This document shows positions 53,882-62,250 of a stretch of DNA of 64,000 nucleotides, in pieces. The notes beneath the pieces were generated by a model, which was not told the origin of the DNA, did no database searches, and saw only the letters and a list, made by a program, of their open reading frames with translations. This stretch comes from G963720515 sp963720515 (lineage in GTDB: Bacteria; Actinomycetota; Thermoleophilia; Gaiellales; Gaiellaceae). Location: assembly GCA_963720515.1 (NCBI GenBank), contig OY970397.1:124001-188000 (forward strand). The letters run 5' to 3'. Each line of letters opens with the position of its first letter. Position 1 is the stretch's first letter. A program made the position numbers and the translations under genes.

Positions 53882-54694
53882 ATGAAGCGAGCGGTCGCAC
53901 TCGCGCTCGCCGGCGCCGCGCTCGCGGCGCCCGCTGCGGCCTCCGCGGCCGAGCGGCAGGTCACCATGCAGAGCAACCAGTACCGGCCGTCGCGCGCGAT
54001 CATCATCAGCGGCGACACGGTCCGCTGGACGAACAAGGACTTCATGCAGCACACGGTCTTCGGCGCGACGTTCCAGACGCCGCTGCCCCTCAACCACAAC
54101 GAGACCTGGACGCCGACGCCGAACCCGTTCACCGCGATCGGCACCTACGAGTACCACTGCACGATCCACTCGAACATGTTCGGCAAGGTCTCGGTCTACG
54201 ACATCTACCTCCAGGGGCCGGCCTCGGCGAGCCTCTACGGAGGGACCGCGAAGCTGACCGGCCTCGCGCCCGCGATGGCGACGGTCACCGTGAACCGCGT
54301 GGGCGGCGGGACGGTCGCGACCGTGAACGCGGGCGCGACCGGCGCCTTCAGCGCCACGATCCCGGCCGTGCCCGGCCAGTACCAGGCCGTCACGGGCGCC
54401 TTCACGAGCTCGCCCGTGCGAGTGAACGTCAAGGCGAAGGTCACGATTGCCGCGCGCCGCGCACCGGGCCGCGCGATCGTCACCGTGAAGGCAAGGCCCA
54501 ACCAGGCGGGCGCGAAGGTGGCGCTCGAGAAGCGCAAGAACGGCCGGTGGGTCCGCGTCGCGTCCACACGCCTCGGCAGCGCCTCGAAGACCGTCTTCCG
54601 GATCCCGCGCAGCGGCACGCTGAAGCTCCGCGCGCGGATGCTCGGCGGCAAGAACGGGTACTCGGCCGGCACTTCGAGAACGATCTCGATCTAG
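53882..54694 (+). CDS. secreted cupredoxin with C-terminal beta-sandwich
   Basis: 270 aa: signal AVALALAGAALAAPAAASAAE, then a plastocyanin-like domain with type-1 copper ligands His (FMQHTVFG), Cys and His (GTYEYHCTIHSNMFG) and Met in CTIHSNM. The C-terminal half (residues about 120-270) is a beta-sandwich ending in a basic/aromatic repeat-like module (KRKNGRWVRVAS), probably for wall or carbohydrate contact. It lies 10 bp after the oxidase; its stop overlaps the ribosome-binding site of the next gene. It is a likely electron donor or acceptor of the oxidase. Confidence 0.86.
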   Translation: MKRAVALALAGAALAAPAAASAAERQVTMQSNQYRPSRAIIISGDTVRWTNKDFMQHTVFGATFQTPLPLNHNETWTPTPNPFTAIGTYEYHCTIHSNMFGKVSVYDIYLQGPASASLYGGTAKLTGLAPAMATVTVNRVGGGTVATVNAGATGAFSATIPAVPGQYQAVTGAFTSSPVRVNVKAKVTIAARRAPGRAIVTVKARPNQAGAKVALEKRKNGRWVRVASTRLGSASKTVFRIPRSGTLKLRARMLGGKNGYSAGTSRTISI

Positions 54695-54705
54695 GAGGAG
54701 ACCTC

Positions 54706-55269
54706 ATGGGGAAGACCAGCATCGCCCTTACTACGCTCGCCCTCGCCCTGCTCGCGGCCGCACCGGCGCAGGCCGCGAAGGTCGTCCACACCCGTGGCGG
54801 CGACGAGTTCAAGGTGAACGCGTTCCTCGGCTCCACGCACCGCTTCGCGCCCGGGACGATCTACGCAAAGCCGGGCGAGCGGGTCACCTGGATCGACAGC
54901 GACATCAACGGCGACCGGCACACCATCACGTCGGTCAAGAAGGCGCACGTTCCGCGTACCCGCACCGCCGTCTTCACCTGCCCGTTCTGCTTCCTCGCGA
55001 ACGGCCACTTCTCCAATCCGGACGACCCGAACTCGGCGATCCTCTCGCTGAAGCTCCAGGTCGGGCCCGCCGGTTTTCAGACCGAGGGCGACTCGCTCCT
55101 CCTCCAGAATCGCCACCGGATCTCGGCGCTCGTGAAGGCGCCGGCGGGAAGGACGGTCTACTACTTCTGCCGCGTCCATCCGTGGATGAGCGGGAAGATC
55201 GTCGTCAACCGCACGGGCACCGCGCCCAGGCGCGCCACGTCGGCAGCGCTCGCGGCTCGGCCGCATTGA
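54706..55269 (+). CDS. secreted cupredoxin-like protein 2
   Basis: 187 aa: signal SIALTTLALALLAAAPAQAA. Ligand candidates are His in DRHTITSV and Cys, His and Met in YYFCRVHPWMSGKIVV, a type-1 copper pattern. An insertion containing CPFC (TCPFCFLANGHFSNPDDPN) is unusual for a simple plastocyanin and could bind a second metal or form a disulfide. AGGAGGAG lies 5-6 nt upstream of the ATG. It is the third gene of the copper cluster. Confidence 0.82.
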   Translation: MGKTSIALTTLALALLAAAPAQAAKVVHTRGGDEFKVNAFLGSTHRFAPGTIYAKPGERVTWIDSDINGDRHTITSVKKAHVPRTRTAVFTCPFCFLANGHFSNPDDPNSAILSLKLQVGPAGFQTEGDSLLLQNRHRISALVKAPAGRTVYYFCRVHPWMSGKIVVNRTGTAPRRATSAALAARPH

Positions 55270-55288
55270 CCCTCGTACCCGGCGCGCT

Positions 55289-55308
55289 CTTCCCCCAGGT
55301 GGGGGAGG
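55289..55308. promoter_or_regulatory. operator-like palindrome after the copper cluster
   Basis: CTTCCCCC-AGGT-GGGGGAGG, the same arms as at 52733-52749. It precedes the M23 peptidase and could be either an operator or part of a terminator for the cupredoxin genes. Confidence 0.4.
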
Positions 55309-55328
55309 AGCGGAGCCATTTCCTCAAC

Positions 55329-55334
55329 TAGCCT
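55329..55334 (+). promoter_or_regulatory. -10 box TAGCCT upstream of the M23 peptidase
   Basis: TAGCCT lies 7 nt before the TTG start at 55342, predicting a leaderless mRNA. Confidence 0.4.
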
Positions 55335-55341
55335 GCGGCGC

Positions 55342-55839
55342 TTGCGCTCTGCCTTCGCCGTCGTGGCGGCGCTTGTCGCGCTTGCGCCCGCCACACCAGC
55401 CTTTGCGATGTACCCCGACAACACGGGCGGCGCGCGCCTGCGTGGAGACACGCGGCGCGAGTTCGCCGTGCCGCTCAAGGGCCCGTTCGAGTCGCCGTTC
55501 GGCTACCGCTGGGGCCGCCTCCACGCCGGCGTGGACATCGCGGTGCTGAAGACCAACCGCGTGCGGGCGGCGCTCGACGGCGTCGTCGTGAAGACCGGCT
55601 ACCAGGAGAGCTACGGCGGCTACGGCAACGTGATCGTCATCCGCCATCGGCCCGGGTTCGTGACGCTCTACGCCCACCTCGCGTCGATCGGCGTGCACCC
55701 GGGAGAGCGCGTGACGCGCGGCGAGCCGATCGCCCGGGCAGGCTGCACGGGCTCCTGCACCGGGGCCCATCTCCACTTCGAGGTCCGGGTCCACGGACGC
55801 CCCGTGAACCCCGAACGGTTCCTGCCGGGCCTCCGCTAG
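55342..55839 (+). CDS. secreted M23 (LytM-type) peptidase
   Basis: 165 aa: signal SAFAVVAALVALAPATPAFA, then a compact LytM domain with GYRWGRLHAGVDIAV (HxxxD zinc ligands), YGNVIVIRHRPGFVTLYAHL and GAHLHFEVRVHGRPVNPERFL (HxH). It cleaves peptidoglycan cross-links; all zinc ligands are present, so it should be active. No coiled-coil or LysM region is attached. The TTG start is supported by a TAGCCT box 7 nt upstream. The gene ends 15 bp before the tRNA. Confidence 0.9.
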   Translation: MRSAFAVVAALVALAPATPAFAMYPDNTGGARLRGDTRREFAVPLKGPFESPFGYRWGRLHAGVDIAVLKTNRVRAALDGVVVKTGYQESYGGYGNVIVIRHRPGFVTLYAHLASIGVHPGERVTRGEPIARAGCTGSCTGAHLHFEVRVHGRPVNPERFLPGLR

Positions 55840-55854
55840 ACTCGCCCGAGACCC

Positions 55855-55927
55855 GGGCGGTTAGCTCAGTTGGGAGAGCACCAGCTCGACAAGCTGGGGG
55901 TCACTGGTTCGAGCCCAGTACCGCCCA
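55855..55927 (+). tRNA. tRNA-Val (anticodon GAC)
   Basis: 73 nt with a full cloverleaf: acceptor GGGCGGT/ACCGCCC with discriminator A; D arm TTAGCTCAGTTGGGAGAGCA; anticodon stem CCAGC/GCTGG with loop TCGACAA, anticodon GAC; T arm CTGG-TTCGAGC-CCAG. CCA is not encoded. The 3' end is repeated at 62251-62284. Confidence 0.95.
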
Positions 55928-55930
55928 CTC
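55897..55930 (+). repeat. attL-like repeat: 3' end of tRNA-Val
   Basis: The last 31 nt of the tRNA plus 3 nt match 62251-62284 at 32 of 34 positions, in the same orientation. tRNA 3' ends are usual integration sites for islands. Confidence 0.6.
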
Positions 55931-55993
55931 ACGAAGCCCCCGCTTATCGCGCTGCTCGCCGCGCCGCGACTGGACGGTGCCGGGTGTTCAAGC

Positions 55994-56620
55994 TCAACGC
56001 TCTTCTCGCCGACGCCACGGCTCGTGCTCGTGCGCGAGCCAGACCAGCTCGGGGTCGAGCGCGCGCACCCGCAGCTGGCCTTCGGTGTGCGGCTCGTCGA
56101 GCTCGCCGAACCAAACTGCCACGTCGCCGCCGACGACGACCGGACGCCCGCCGGTCTCGACGACGACCACCTGCATGCCGGGTGTGTGGCCCGGCGCCGG
56201 GACGAGCCGGAGCCCCGGAAGCAGCTCGAGCTCGCCGTCGACCGGCACGTACTGCACGCCGGGCGACTCGACCCACTCGCGAATGGTGTAGTCGTCCTCG
56301 CTGCGCGCGTCGTCGAGCTCTCGACGCTGGACGTAGATCGGCCTGCCGGCGAAGAGGTGGTTGCCGCCGCAGTGGTCGAAGTGCAGGTGTGTGTTGACGA
56401 CGATGTCGATGCCCGCGAGGTCGAAGTCCTGCTTGCTCAGTGGACGGAGGCGGGGATCGAGGTCGGCCACCGCCGGGTGCAGCTCCGTCATGCCGGTGTC
56501 GACCAGCACGCGCGCATCGGGATGGTCGATGACGTACACGGAGACCGGCATCCGCTCGTCCTCGGCGAGCAGGTCGGCAACGCGGACTGGCGTGATGGTG
56601 ATTGGGGCGGGGGCGTTCAT
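55994..56620 (-). CDS. metallo-beta-lactamase-fold hydrolase, AHL-lactonase-like
   Basis: 208 aa. Metal motif NTHLHFDHCGGN (HxHxDH), then further ligands GHTPGMQ and GGDVAVWF, with a C-terminal HEHEPW. N-terminal SVYVIDHPDARVLVDTGM is the typical start of N-acyl homoserine lactonases (AiiA-type). Lactone ring-opening of acyl-homoserine lactones or other lactones is likely; the true substrate is not determined. ATG at 56620 overlaps the stop of a 14-codon leader frame. Confidence 0.82.
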   Translation of the reverse strand: MNAPAPITITPVRVADLLAEDERMPVSVYVIDHPDARVLVDTGMTELHPAVADLDPRLRPLSKQDFDLAGIDIVVNTHLHFDHCGGNHLFAGRPIYVQRRELDDARSEDDYTIREWVESPGVQYVPVDGELELLPGLRLVPAPGHTPGMQVVVVETGGRPVVVGGDVAVWFGELDEPHTEGQLRVRALDPELVWLAHEHEPWRRREER

Positions 56621-56661
56621 TGTGTACCGACCGCCACGGTAGTGGTTGATATGTGAGTCAT
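56617..56661 (-). CDS. 14-aa leader peptide frame before the lactonase-like gene
   Basis: An ATG at 56661 preceded by AAAGGAGGTCAATC, the best Shine-Dalgarno sequence in this part of the window, opens MTHISTTTVAVGTQ, and its stop overlaps the lactonase ATG (ATGA). It is either a coupling leader peptide, or the real N-terminus of the lactonase with one base wrong. Confidence 0.45.
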   Translation of the reverse strand: MTHISTTTVAVGTQ

Positions 56662-56827
56662 GATTGACCTCCTTTAGACCGGCCGCCTACCGCGCCGAAC
56701 ACCGCGACGCGATGCGCCGCGGGGCCGTCGAGGGGTCACCCCTCCTTAGCGCGGCGGATCGTTTCGGGCCCACGACAGTCCGGGTAGACGACGTGCCTAT
56801 GACCTCCGAGGGACTAGAGGCCAGTTG

Positions 56828-57541
56828 ATGGCCGTCGCTCGTCCGCCTGTCGTCGGCCAGACCGAGTGGGACGCGGCTCTGACGGCCATGACCGAGCGCG
56901 AAAAGGCCGTCGCCGCCGCGATGCACGCGCTCGCCGCCGCACGGAAGCGCATGCCGATGGTGCGGGTCGAGCACGACTACCGCTTCGAGGGTCCTGACGG
57001 GCGGCGGTCGCTACTCGAGCTGTTCGACGGGCGCAGCCAGCTCATCCTCTACCGGTTCTTCTTCGAGGAGGGTGTCCGCGGCTGGCCCGACGCCGGGTGC
57101 GTCGGCTGCTCGTCCGTCGCCGACGGCATCCCTAACCTCGGCCTCCTGCATGCACGCGACATCACCTTCGCCATGGCATCGCCGGCACCTCAAGCGAACC
57201 TACGCCGCTACGCCGAGCGCATGGGTTGGACGGATGTGCCCTGGTACACGATCTGCACCGAGGGCTTCTCGGCTGACTTCGGGGTTGACGAGTGGTTCGG
57301 CTTCAACGTCTTCCTGCGCGACGGCAACGACGTCTACCGCACCTACTTCCTCCAGCACGGGGCGATGGTCCAGTGGATCGGAAGCGTCTGGAGCTTGTGG
57401 TCCCTCACGCCCTACGGTGGGCAGTCCGACGACGAGGACCTGCCCGAGGGCTGGCCGCGAGCGCCGGGGTCGTTCTGGTTCCGCCGGCACGACGAGTTCG
57501 ACGATCCGCCGCCGTCGGCCAGCGGCAGCGCCGACGCCTAG
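56828..57541 (+). CDS. DUF899 thioredoxin-like family protein
   Basis: 237 aa: TEREKAVAAAMHALAAARKRMPMVRVEHDYRFEGPDGRRSLLELFDGRSQLILYRFFFEEG, then WPDAGCVGCSSVADGI (CxxC-like) and ISWYTICTEGFSADFG-type strands, here VPWYTICTEGFSADFG. This is the DUF899 family, a thioredoxin-fold group of unknown function. ATG at 56828 is chosen; a TTG at 56825 is next to it. It is divergent to the lactonase. Confidence 0.87.
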   Translation: MAVARPPVVGQTEWDAALTAMTEREKAVAAAMHALAAARKRMPMVRVEHDYRFEGPDGRRSLLELFDGRSQLILYRFFFEEGVRGWPDAGCVGCSSVADGIPNLGLLHARDITFAMASPAPQANLRRYAERMGWTDVPWYTICTEGFSADFGVDEWFGFNVFLRDGNDVYRTYFLQHGAMVQWIGSVWSLWSLTPYGGQSDDEDLPEGWPRAPGSFWFRRHDEFDDPPPSASGSADA

Positions 57542-57560
57542 CCCCGCGCCGGCTTACCTG

Positions 57561-57863
57561 TCATCGTCGCCCCGTGCGCTTCGGCGAGAAGGTGTACGCC
57601 GGCGCTGCTAGGAGCCAGCTCGTCGCGCGCTTCAGCAGTTCGTTGACGTCGGCGTCAGGCATTTCGTCTGGGAAGAGGTCGCTAAAAGTGGTCACGGCCA
57701 TCCGGGCCTCCTCATACGCGAGGTCCTGATCGGCTGTGACGGCACGCAGCGCCTCGTCCTCCGCGGCGCGAATGCGGTCCATCTCCTCGGCGACGTGAAA
57801 CTCGAAGCGATACGGTTCGTCAGGCGGCATCTCGTCCCCGCGCTGGGTCGGCGTTTGGGCCAC
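57561..57863 (-). CDS. hypothetical acidic protein
   Basis: 100 aa, charged, mostly helical (RFEFHVAEEMDRIRAAEDEALRAVTADQDLAYEEARMAVTTFSDLFPDEM). No family recognised. It lies 19 bp beyond the convergent DUF899 stop. The start is plausible but without strong ribosome-binding support. Confidence 0.5.
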   Translation of the reverse strand: MAQTPTQRGDEMPPDEPYRFEFHVAEEMDRIRAAEDEALRAVTADQDLAYEEARMAVTTFSDLFPDEMPDADVNELLKRATSWLLAAPAYTFSPKRTGRR

Positions 57864-57941
57864 GAGATAAGCGTCGAGGGCCTCGCCTCACTGCTCCCCG
57901 AAGGCGGCAGAGGACTTTTCCACGCTCCACCCTGCCGCACC

Positions 57942-58514
57942 TCATTCTTGAATGAGCGTGACGGTGAGGAGACGGGCGACGCCCCACTCCGTGAGCGCTC
58001 CGGCGAACGCCGGATCGACATAGCAGCCGCCGGCGCCGACGACCTCGATCGCGCGGGCCAGCTCCCACAGCGGCGCCTCCTTGAGCACGAAGCCCCGCGC
58101 GCCGGCCTCGAGGGCGGCGGTAGCGTGCACGAGGTCGGCGTGGCCGGTGAAGAAGATGACCGCGGTCTCCGGCGCGACCTTGCGGATCGCACCGGCCGCC
58201 TCGGCGCCGTTCAGGTTCGGAAGGCCGAGATCGACGAGCGCGACCTCGGGCTGCTGCGCCGCGATCCGCTCGAGTGCGTCGCGTCCGTCGAGCGCCCGGG
58301 CGACGATCTCGATTCCCCACGCCTCGAGGTACGCGCAGACGGCATGGAGGACGACCGGATGGTCGTCGGCGACGACGCAGGTCGTGGGCCGCGACTGGGG
58401 GGCCGGGATGAAACGCACGAACGGGGAGCGCTCCGCCGTTGCCGAGCCGCCTTCGAACGGAAAATCCTGTGCAAATCCGCGCATTCCGCACCCCCCTTCA
58501 TTCGGGTTCGTCAT
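57942..58514 (-). CDS. response regulator receiver protein lacking an output domain
   Basis: 190 aa. The receiver domain (residues about 42-155) has the acidic pocket VVADDHPVV, the phosphorylation Asp in ALVDLGLPNLNG, Thr in IFFTGH and Lys in VLKEAP, all intact, of NarL/LuxR type. After the receiver only about 25 residues remain (FAGALTEWGVARLLTVTLIQE), so the LuxR-type helix-turn-helix is missing. It either acts as a phosphate sink or protein-binding switch, or is a truncated regulator. The N-terminal 40 residues may be a misplaced start; a later start is possible. It is divergent to the sigma factor gene. Confidence 0.75.
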   Translation of the reverse strand: MTNPNEGGCGMRGFAQDFPFEGGSATAERSPFVRFIPAPQSRPTTCVVADDHPVVLHAVCAYLEAWGIEIVARALDGRDALERIAAQQPEVALVDLGLPNLNGAEAAGAIRKVAPETAVIFFTGHADLVHATAALEAGARGFVLKEAPLWELARAIEVVGAGGCYVDPAFAGALTEWGVARLLTVTLIQE

Positions 58515-58636
58515 TACTAAGGGGTGCGCCGACGGCAGAAACTTGCGCGCCGGGATCGCGGATCACTCGATCCAGGGGGATCTTGACCGCCTGGGGGTTG
58601 CCTGAACGCCGCCCGGGGTACTGTGCGAATAGGTAC

Positions 58637-59743
58637 ATGAGCTCGACTGCCCCAGTGCGCGAGGCACTTCGCCCCAACGCCCAACCGGCCGGCGACGCCT
58701 CGGACGCTGTGGCGATGCTGTACGAGCGCTACTACCAGCGTGTCTACGGCTTTTGTCTCTACCACCTCGGCAGCCGCGAGGAGGCCGAGGACGCCGCGCA
58801 GATGACGTTCCTTTCGGCGCTCCGGGCGCTCGAGCGGGGGGTCGTGCCTCAGATGGAGGCCAACTGGCTCTTCACCATCGCCCGCAACACTTGCCGCGGC
58901 CGCTTCCGCACACGCGGTCTCAGCCGCGGGCGCGAACTGCTGTGCGACCCGCATGTTCTCGAGGCGGTCTCGCCGGACCTCGAAGCGTTCGGCGACCAGC
59001 TGTTCTCCCTCGAGGAGGCGCTGGCCGACATGCCCGAGCTCCAGCGGCGGGCGATCGTCCTCCGCGAGTGGCGCGGCTGCTCCTACCGGGAGATCGCGGA
59101 GGAGCTCGAGCTCTCCGCTCCCGCGGTCGAGACCCTCATCTTCCGGGCTCGGCGCTCACTGGCGCAGCGCCTCGAGCATCCGCCGGCGGCCAAGCGCGCC
59201 ACGGGTCTCTTCTCCGGCTTCGGAACGCTCCTGACCGGTTTCAAGGCGTCCCTCGGTCTCGGCACAGGTGCGAAGGCCGGGGTCGCCGTCTGCACCGCGG
59301 TGCTCGCCATCGGGCTCGGTGTTCCCTCGGACGTTCCGCAGCGGCCTTCGAGCGGGCGGCCGGCCGGCATCAACCTGCCGGCGTCCTCCCCGGTGGTGCA
59401 GACGCCGATCGACTCGGCCGGCGTCTTCGTTCCCGCGGAGAAGGGACCACGGATCCATCCGCCCCCGAAGCAGGCGAAGGCGCCCAAGGGCGGCTCCACC
59501 GCGCCGGCCCCAGGACCGGGCCCGGGCCCCGGCGACAAGCCGGGCGGGGGAATCGTCGATCCGGTGCCCGGCGTAGTCCCCGGCGTCGATCCCCTCGGAG
59601 CCGCCGGCTCCATCGTGGACGACGTGGGCGACACGGTGGACGATGTCACCGGCACGGTTGACGAGGTCGTCGGCGCCGTGGTGGACGACGTGAACCCCGC
59701 CCTGCCGCCGAACCTGCAGCTGCCGGGCCTCGGACTCAACTAG
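58637..59743 (+). CDS. ECF sigma factor with C-terminal membrane and extracellular tail
   Basis: 368 aa. Residues 1-185 are a sigma-70 group 4 factor: region 2 MLYERYYQRVYGFCLYHLGSREEAEDAAQMTFLSAL and NWLFTIARNTC; region 4 MPELQRRAIVLREWRGCSYREIAEELELSAPAVETLIFRARRSL. Then a membrane helix (AGVAVCTAVLAIGLGV) and an outside tail rich in Pro/Gly (TAPAPGPGPGPGDKPGGG), ending with Asp/Val repeats (DDVGDTVDDVTGTVDEVVGAVVDDV). There is no zinc-finger anti-sigma next to it, so the tail could provide the membrane tether and signal sensing itself. ATG at 58637. Confidence 0.86.
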   Translation: MSSTAPVREALRPNAQPAGDASDAVAMLYERYYQRVYGFCLYHLGSREEAEDAAQMTFLSALRALERGVVPQMEANWLFTIARNTCRGRFRTRGLSRGRELLCDPHVLEAVSPDLEAFGDQLFSLEEALADMPELQRRAIVLREWRGCSYREIAEELELSAPAVETLIFRARRSLAQRLEHPPAAKRATGLFSGFGTLLTGFKASLGLGTGAKAGVAVCTAVLAIGLGVPSDVPQRPSSGRPAGINLPASSPVVQTPIDSAGVFVPAEKGPRIHPPPKQAKAPKGGSTAPAPGPGPGPGDKPGGGIVDPVPGVVPGVDPLGAAGSIVDDVGDTVDDVTGTVDEVVGAVVDDVNPALPPNLQLPGLGLN

Positions 59744-59856
59744 TAGTTCCGATCCGCGGCGCAAGTTCTTCGCGTCCGGAACGTCCTGTCGTGGTGGCTC
59801 TTGCAGAAGGGGTCAGCTTCGTGTCAGCACGGGACACGCAGGACTGTCGACGTGGC

Positions 59857-59862
59857 TATCCT
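59857..59862 (+). promoter_or_regulatory. -10 box TATCCT upstream of the methyltransferase gene
   Basis: TATCCT lies 5 nt before the GTG at 59868. It supports this start over the TTG at 59917. Confidence 0.4.
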
Positions 59863-59867
59863 CGGCC

Positions 59868-60981
59868 GTGAATACGGAGGGAGCTGCACACGGAACGGAT
59901 CGTCTCCGATCGAGGGTTGCCCGCGTGGCTTTTCCCGGCTGGGGTGGCGCTGATCTACCTGGCCAGCCTCGGAGTCATCCTCGTGCACGAGTCGCAAGAG
60001 CGCAGCCCTCTGGTGATCGCCTTGCTTGCACCCTCGGTGTTCGCCGGACTCCTGATCCGACGTTTCTGGGCGGTCGCCCTACCGGTCGGCGTGATCGTCG
60101 TCGCCCGTCCATGGGTCGGCATCGCCGATGAAGACGCGGTGTTCGCGATGATCGGCGGCCTGCTCGCGGGGGTTGCGCTGAATCGTCTGTACGAGAAGAC
60201 CTCCCTTCGTCCGCGGGAGCAGACACCGGTGCGGGATGCGGCGGCTCACCGGTGGCCTCAGTTCAAGCGTGTCCTGCGACCGATCGCGACGAGAGGTGCC
60301 GTCGACGACGTGCTCGATCGCCTGCGCTTTCGCATCGACACGTTTCCCCAGGGTCTCTATCAACCCGTTTCGTCGCTGCCAAAGCGCGCCGCCAGAGGTG
60401 TCGGCTCGAAGTCGCGTTGGGCCGCGATGTTCCCGATCATCCGCTCCCAAGCGGTCGGCAGCGCAGTCGATATCGGAGCCTGTGAGGGCTACTTCTCGAT
60501 CGAACTCGCGGCCGACGGCATTCCGACCATCGCGATCGAGAACAGTCCCGGCAACGTCCGGACGACGCTCCTCGCAGTTCGGAGAAGCGGGACACCCAAC
60601 GTGGGCGTTCTGGCCATGGAGTTGACGCCGGCGAACGTCGGCACGCTGCCGACTTCGGATTGCGTCTTGTGTCTCTCCATCTGGCATCACTTCGTCCGGA
60701 TTCAAGGGCTGAGCGAGGCCACCGCCATGCTCGCGACGATCTGGCAGCAGACGCGGAAGGTGATGTTCTTCGACACCGGCGAGTCCGAGATGACACCCGA
60801 CTACCAGCTCCCTCCGATGACGCCCGACCCACGCTCGTGGCTGACCGACTACTTGGCCCAGACCTGCCCGGGCGCGCGAATCGAGCACCTCGGCCGTCAT
60901 GGTGCGTTCGATCCGTCCGGCAATCCCTGTCAGCGGAACCTGTTCGCGGTGATCCGGACGGGAAACCGCCGGGTCGACTAA
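59868..60981 (+). CDS. membrane-attached SAM-dependent methyltransferase-like protein (one frameshift)
   Basis: 370 aa if one extra base near 59923-59926 is removed, joining VNTEGAAHGTDRLRSRVAR to WLFPAGVALIYLASLGVIL. Three membrane segments lie in the first 100 residues. The C-terminal domain has the SAM-binding pattern VGSAVDIGACEGYFSIELAADG, then IAIENSPGNV (acidic strand end) and VLCLSIWHHFV. The acceptor is unknown. It may instead start at TTG 59917 without the frameshift (354 aa). It lies inside the tRNA-Val island. Confidence 0.75.
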
Positions 60982-61166
60982 CGGCACCTCGCACCCGGCA
61001 AACCGATCGAGAAGACGCCCCGCCAGCGCTAGTCAGGGGTGATTCCCGCGACTCACGCAGACGAGGTCGCTCTCGCCGGGAGCGGCGGGACGTGGCGCTA
61101 GGTTAGTCCGGCGTTCGCGTGGTTCAACTTCCACAGGAGTCCGGTGTCGGTGAAAGGAGCTATTCC

Positions 61167-61481
61167 ATGCAGAAGAGGCTGGTTACGCGCTACGCGATGC
61201 AGTCCGCCCAGGCAGCGGATGAGAACCAGCGCCGAGTCGAAGGCGTCTTTGATGAGCTCGCGGAGACGAAGCCTGAGACCGTGAGCTACATCGTCCTCCG
61301 GCTCGCCGATGACTCCTTCGTGCACGTGTCGTTCCACAACCACGGCGATGACGAGGTGAACCCGATCGCTTCGACCGAAGCGTTTGCGCACTTTCAGCAG
61401 GACCACGCCGATCGGCGCGAGGGCGACGTCGATCAGCAGACCGCACGGCTGGTCGGTGCCTACATCACGACTATCGACTGA
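61167..61481 (+). CDS. hypothetical small protein
   Basis: 104 aa: VTRYAMQSAQAADENQRRVEGVFDELAETKPETVSYIVLRLADDSFVHVSFHNHG. The pattern (strand-helix-strand with a conserved YxVLRLxD) resembles the ferredoxin-like antibiotic-biosynthesis-monooxygenase fold, but this is only suggestive. AAAGGAGC precedes ATG 61167 by about 7 nt. The 185-bp gap before it shows no further gene. Confidence 0.6.
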   Translation: MQKRLVTRYAMQSAQAADENQRRVEGVFDELAETKPETVSYIVLRLADDSFVHVSFHNHGDDEVNPIASTEAFAHFQQDHADRREGDVDQQTARLVGAYITTID

Positions 61482-61604
61482 GACGGATCCGCGGCCAGCC
61501 GGCTCGCCATGTCGCTCTTATCGAGGACAGGCGACATGTCCCGGCGATGCTCGGGTGTTCGCCGTCTGGTTGACTGCGGACGCGTTGGATCGCAGACTCG
61601 GCGC

Positions 61605-62240
61605 GTGACCATCCTGGTCATCGTCGGCGTCGCAATCGTCGTCCTCGGCGCCTTCATCCTGTTGCTGTTCCCGGACCGCCCAGGCGGGAAGATCGCGTGG
61701 CAGGGCGCCGAAGTCAGCTCGATTGGCGCAGGCCTGCCACTCATCGTCGTGGGCATTGCGGCAATCGCGATCGGGGGCGGCGGTGTGATCAGAGGAGCGG
61801 ATGACGGCGGGGCCGATCTCGGAGGCGAAGGTGGGAACGGAGGCTCCGCAGCGGAAACAGGAATCGTGCTCGAGTGTCCCGACCTGCCGAAGGCGCGCGT
61901 CGTCGATGTCCCGCAAGGGGCGAACGGGTTGATTGTGGCGGGTCCGGCCGAGTCAAAGACGGAGCCGTTCGTTCTGCGATTCATAGACGACAATCAGACC
62001 GTTGGCGTGCTCAGAGCCAAGAAGTTGCCGAGCGATGTCTTTCAGATCCAGAGCTTCGTCGACGCCGACTGCCAGACCAGCGAGATTGAAGGCACCGAGC
62101 CTGGTGGGGCGGCTCTCGACGCAGTCCCGAATGACACCAATGTGATGATCCCCGACCTGATGGGTCGTTCGTACGTCCTGTACCTCCGCTACGTGGGTCC
62201 TGACATCAGAGTCAGCTTCATAGAAGTTCGCCCGCGATAG
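61605..62240 (+). CDS. membrane protein with extracellular domain, unknown
   Basis: 211 aa from GTG 61605. Two membrane segments (ILVIVGVAIVVLGAFILLLF; LPLIVVGIAAIAIGGGGVI) are followed by a soluble domain of about 130 residues (CPDLPKARVVDVPQGANGLIVAG, FVDADCQTSEIEG, YVLYLRYVGPDIRVSFIEV) with two cysteines. I do not recognise it. It ends 10 bp before the repeated tRNA fragment, so it is the last gene of the candidate island. Confidence 0.6.
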   Translation: MTILVIVGVAIVVLGAFILLLFPDRPGGKIAWQGAEVSSIGAGLPLIVVGIAAIAIGGGGVIRGADDGGADLGGEGGNGGSAAETGIVLECPDLPKARVVDVPQGANGLIVAGPAESKTEPFVLRFIDDNQTVGVLRAKKLPSDVFQIQSFVDADCQTSEIEGTEPGGAALDAVPNDTNVMIPDLMGRSYVLYLRYVGPDIRVSFIEVRPR

Positions 62241-62250
62241 CCGCCCCTTT

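Noticed and set aside
56731..56743. AGGGGTCACCCCT palindrome in the lactonase/DUF899 gap
   Set aside because: Single copy and short; differs from the GGGGTCAGACCCC family, so not listed as a repeat.
55931..62250. Integrase or transposase inside the island
   Set aside because: No frame shows tyrosine- or serine-recombinase motifs.
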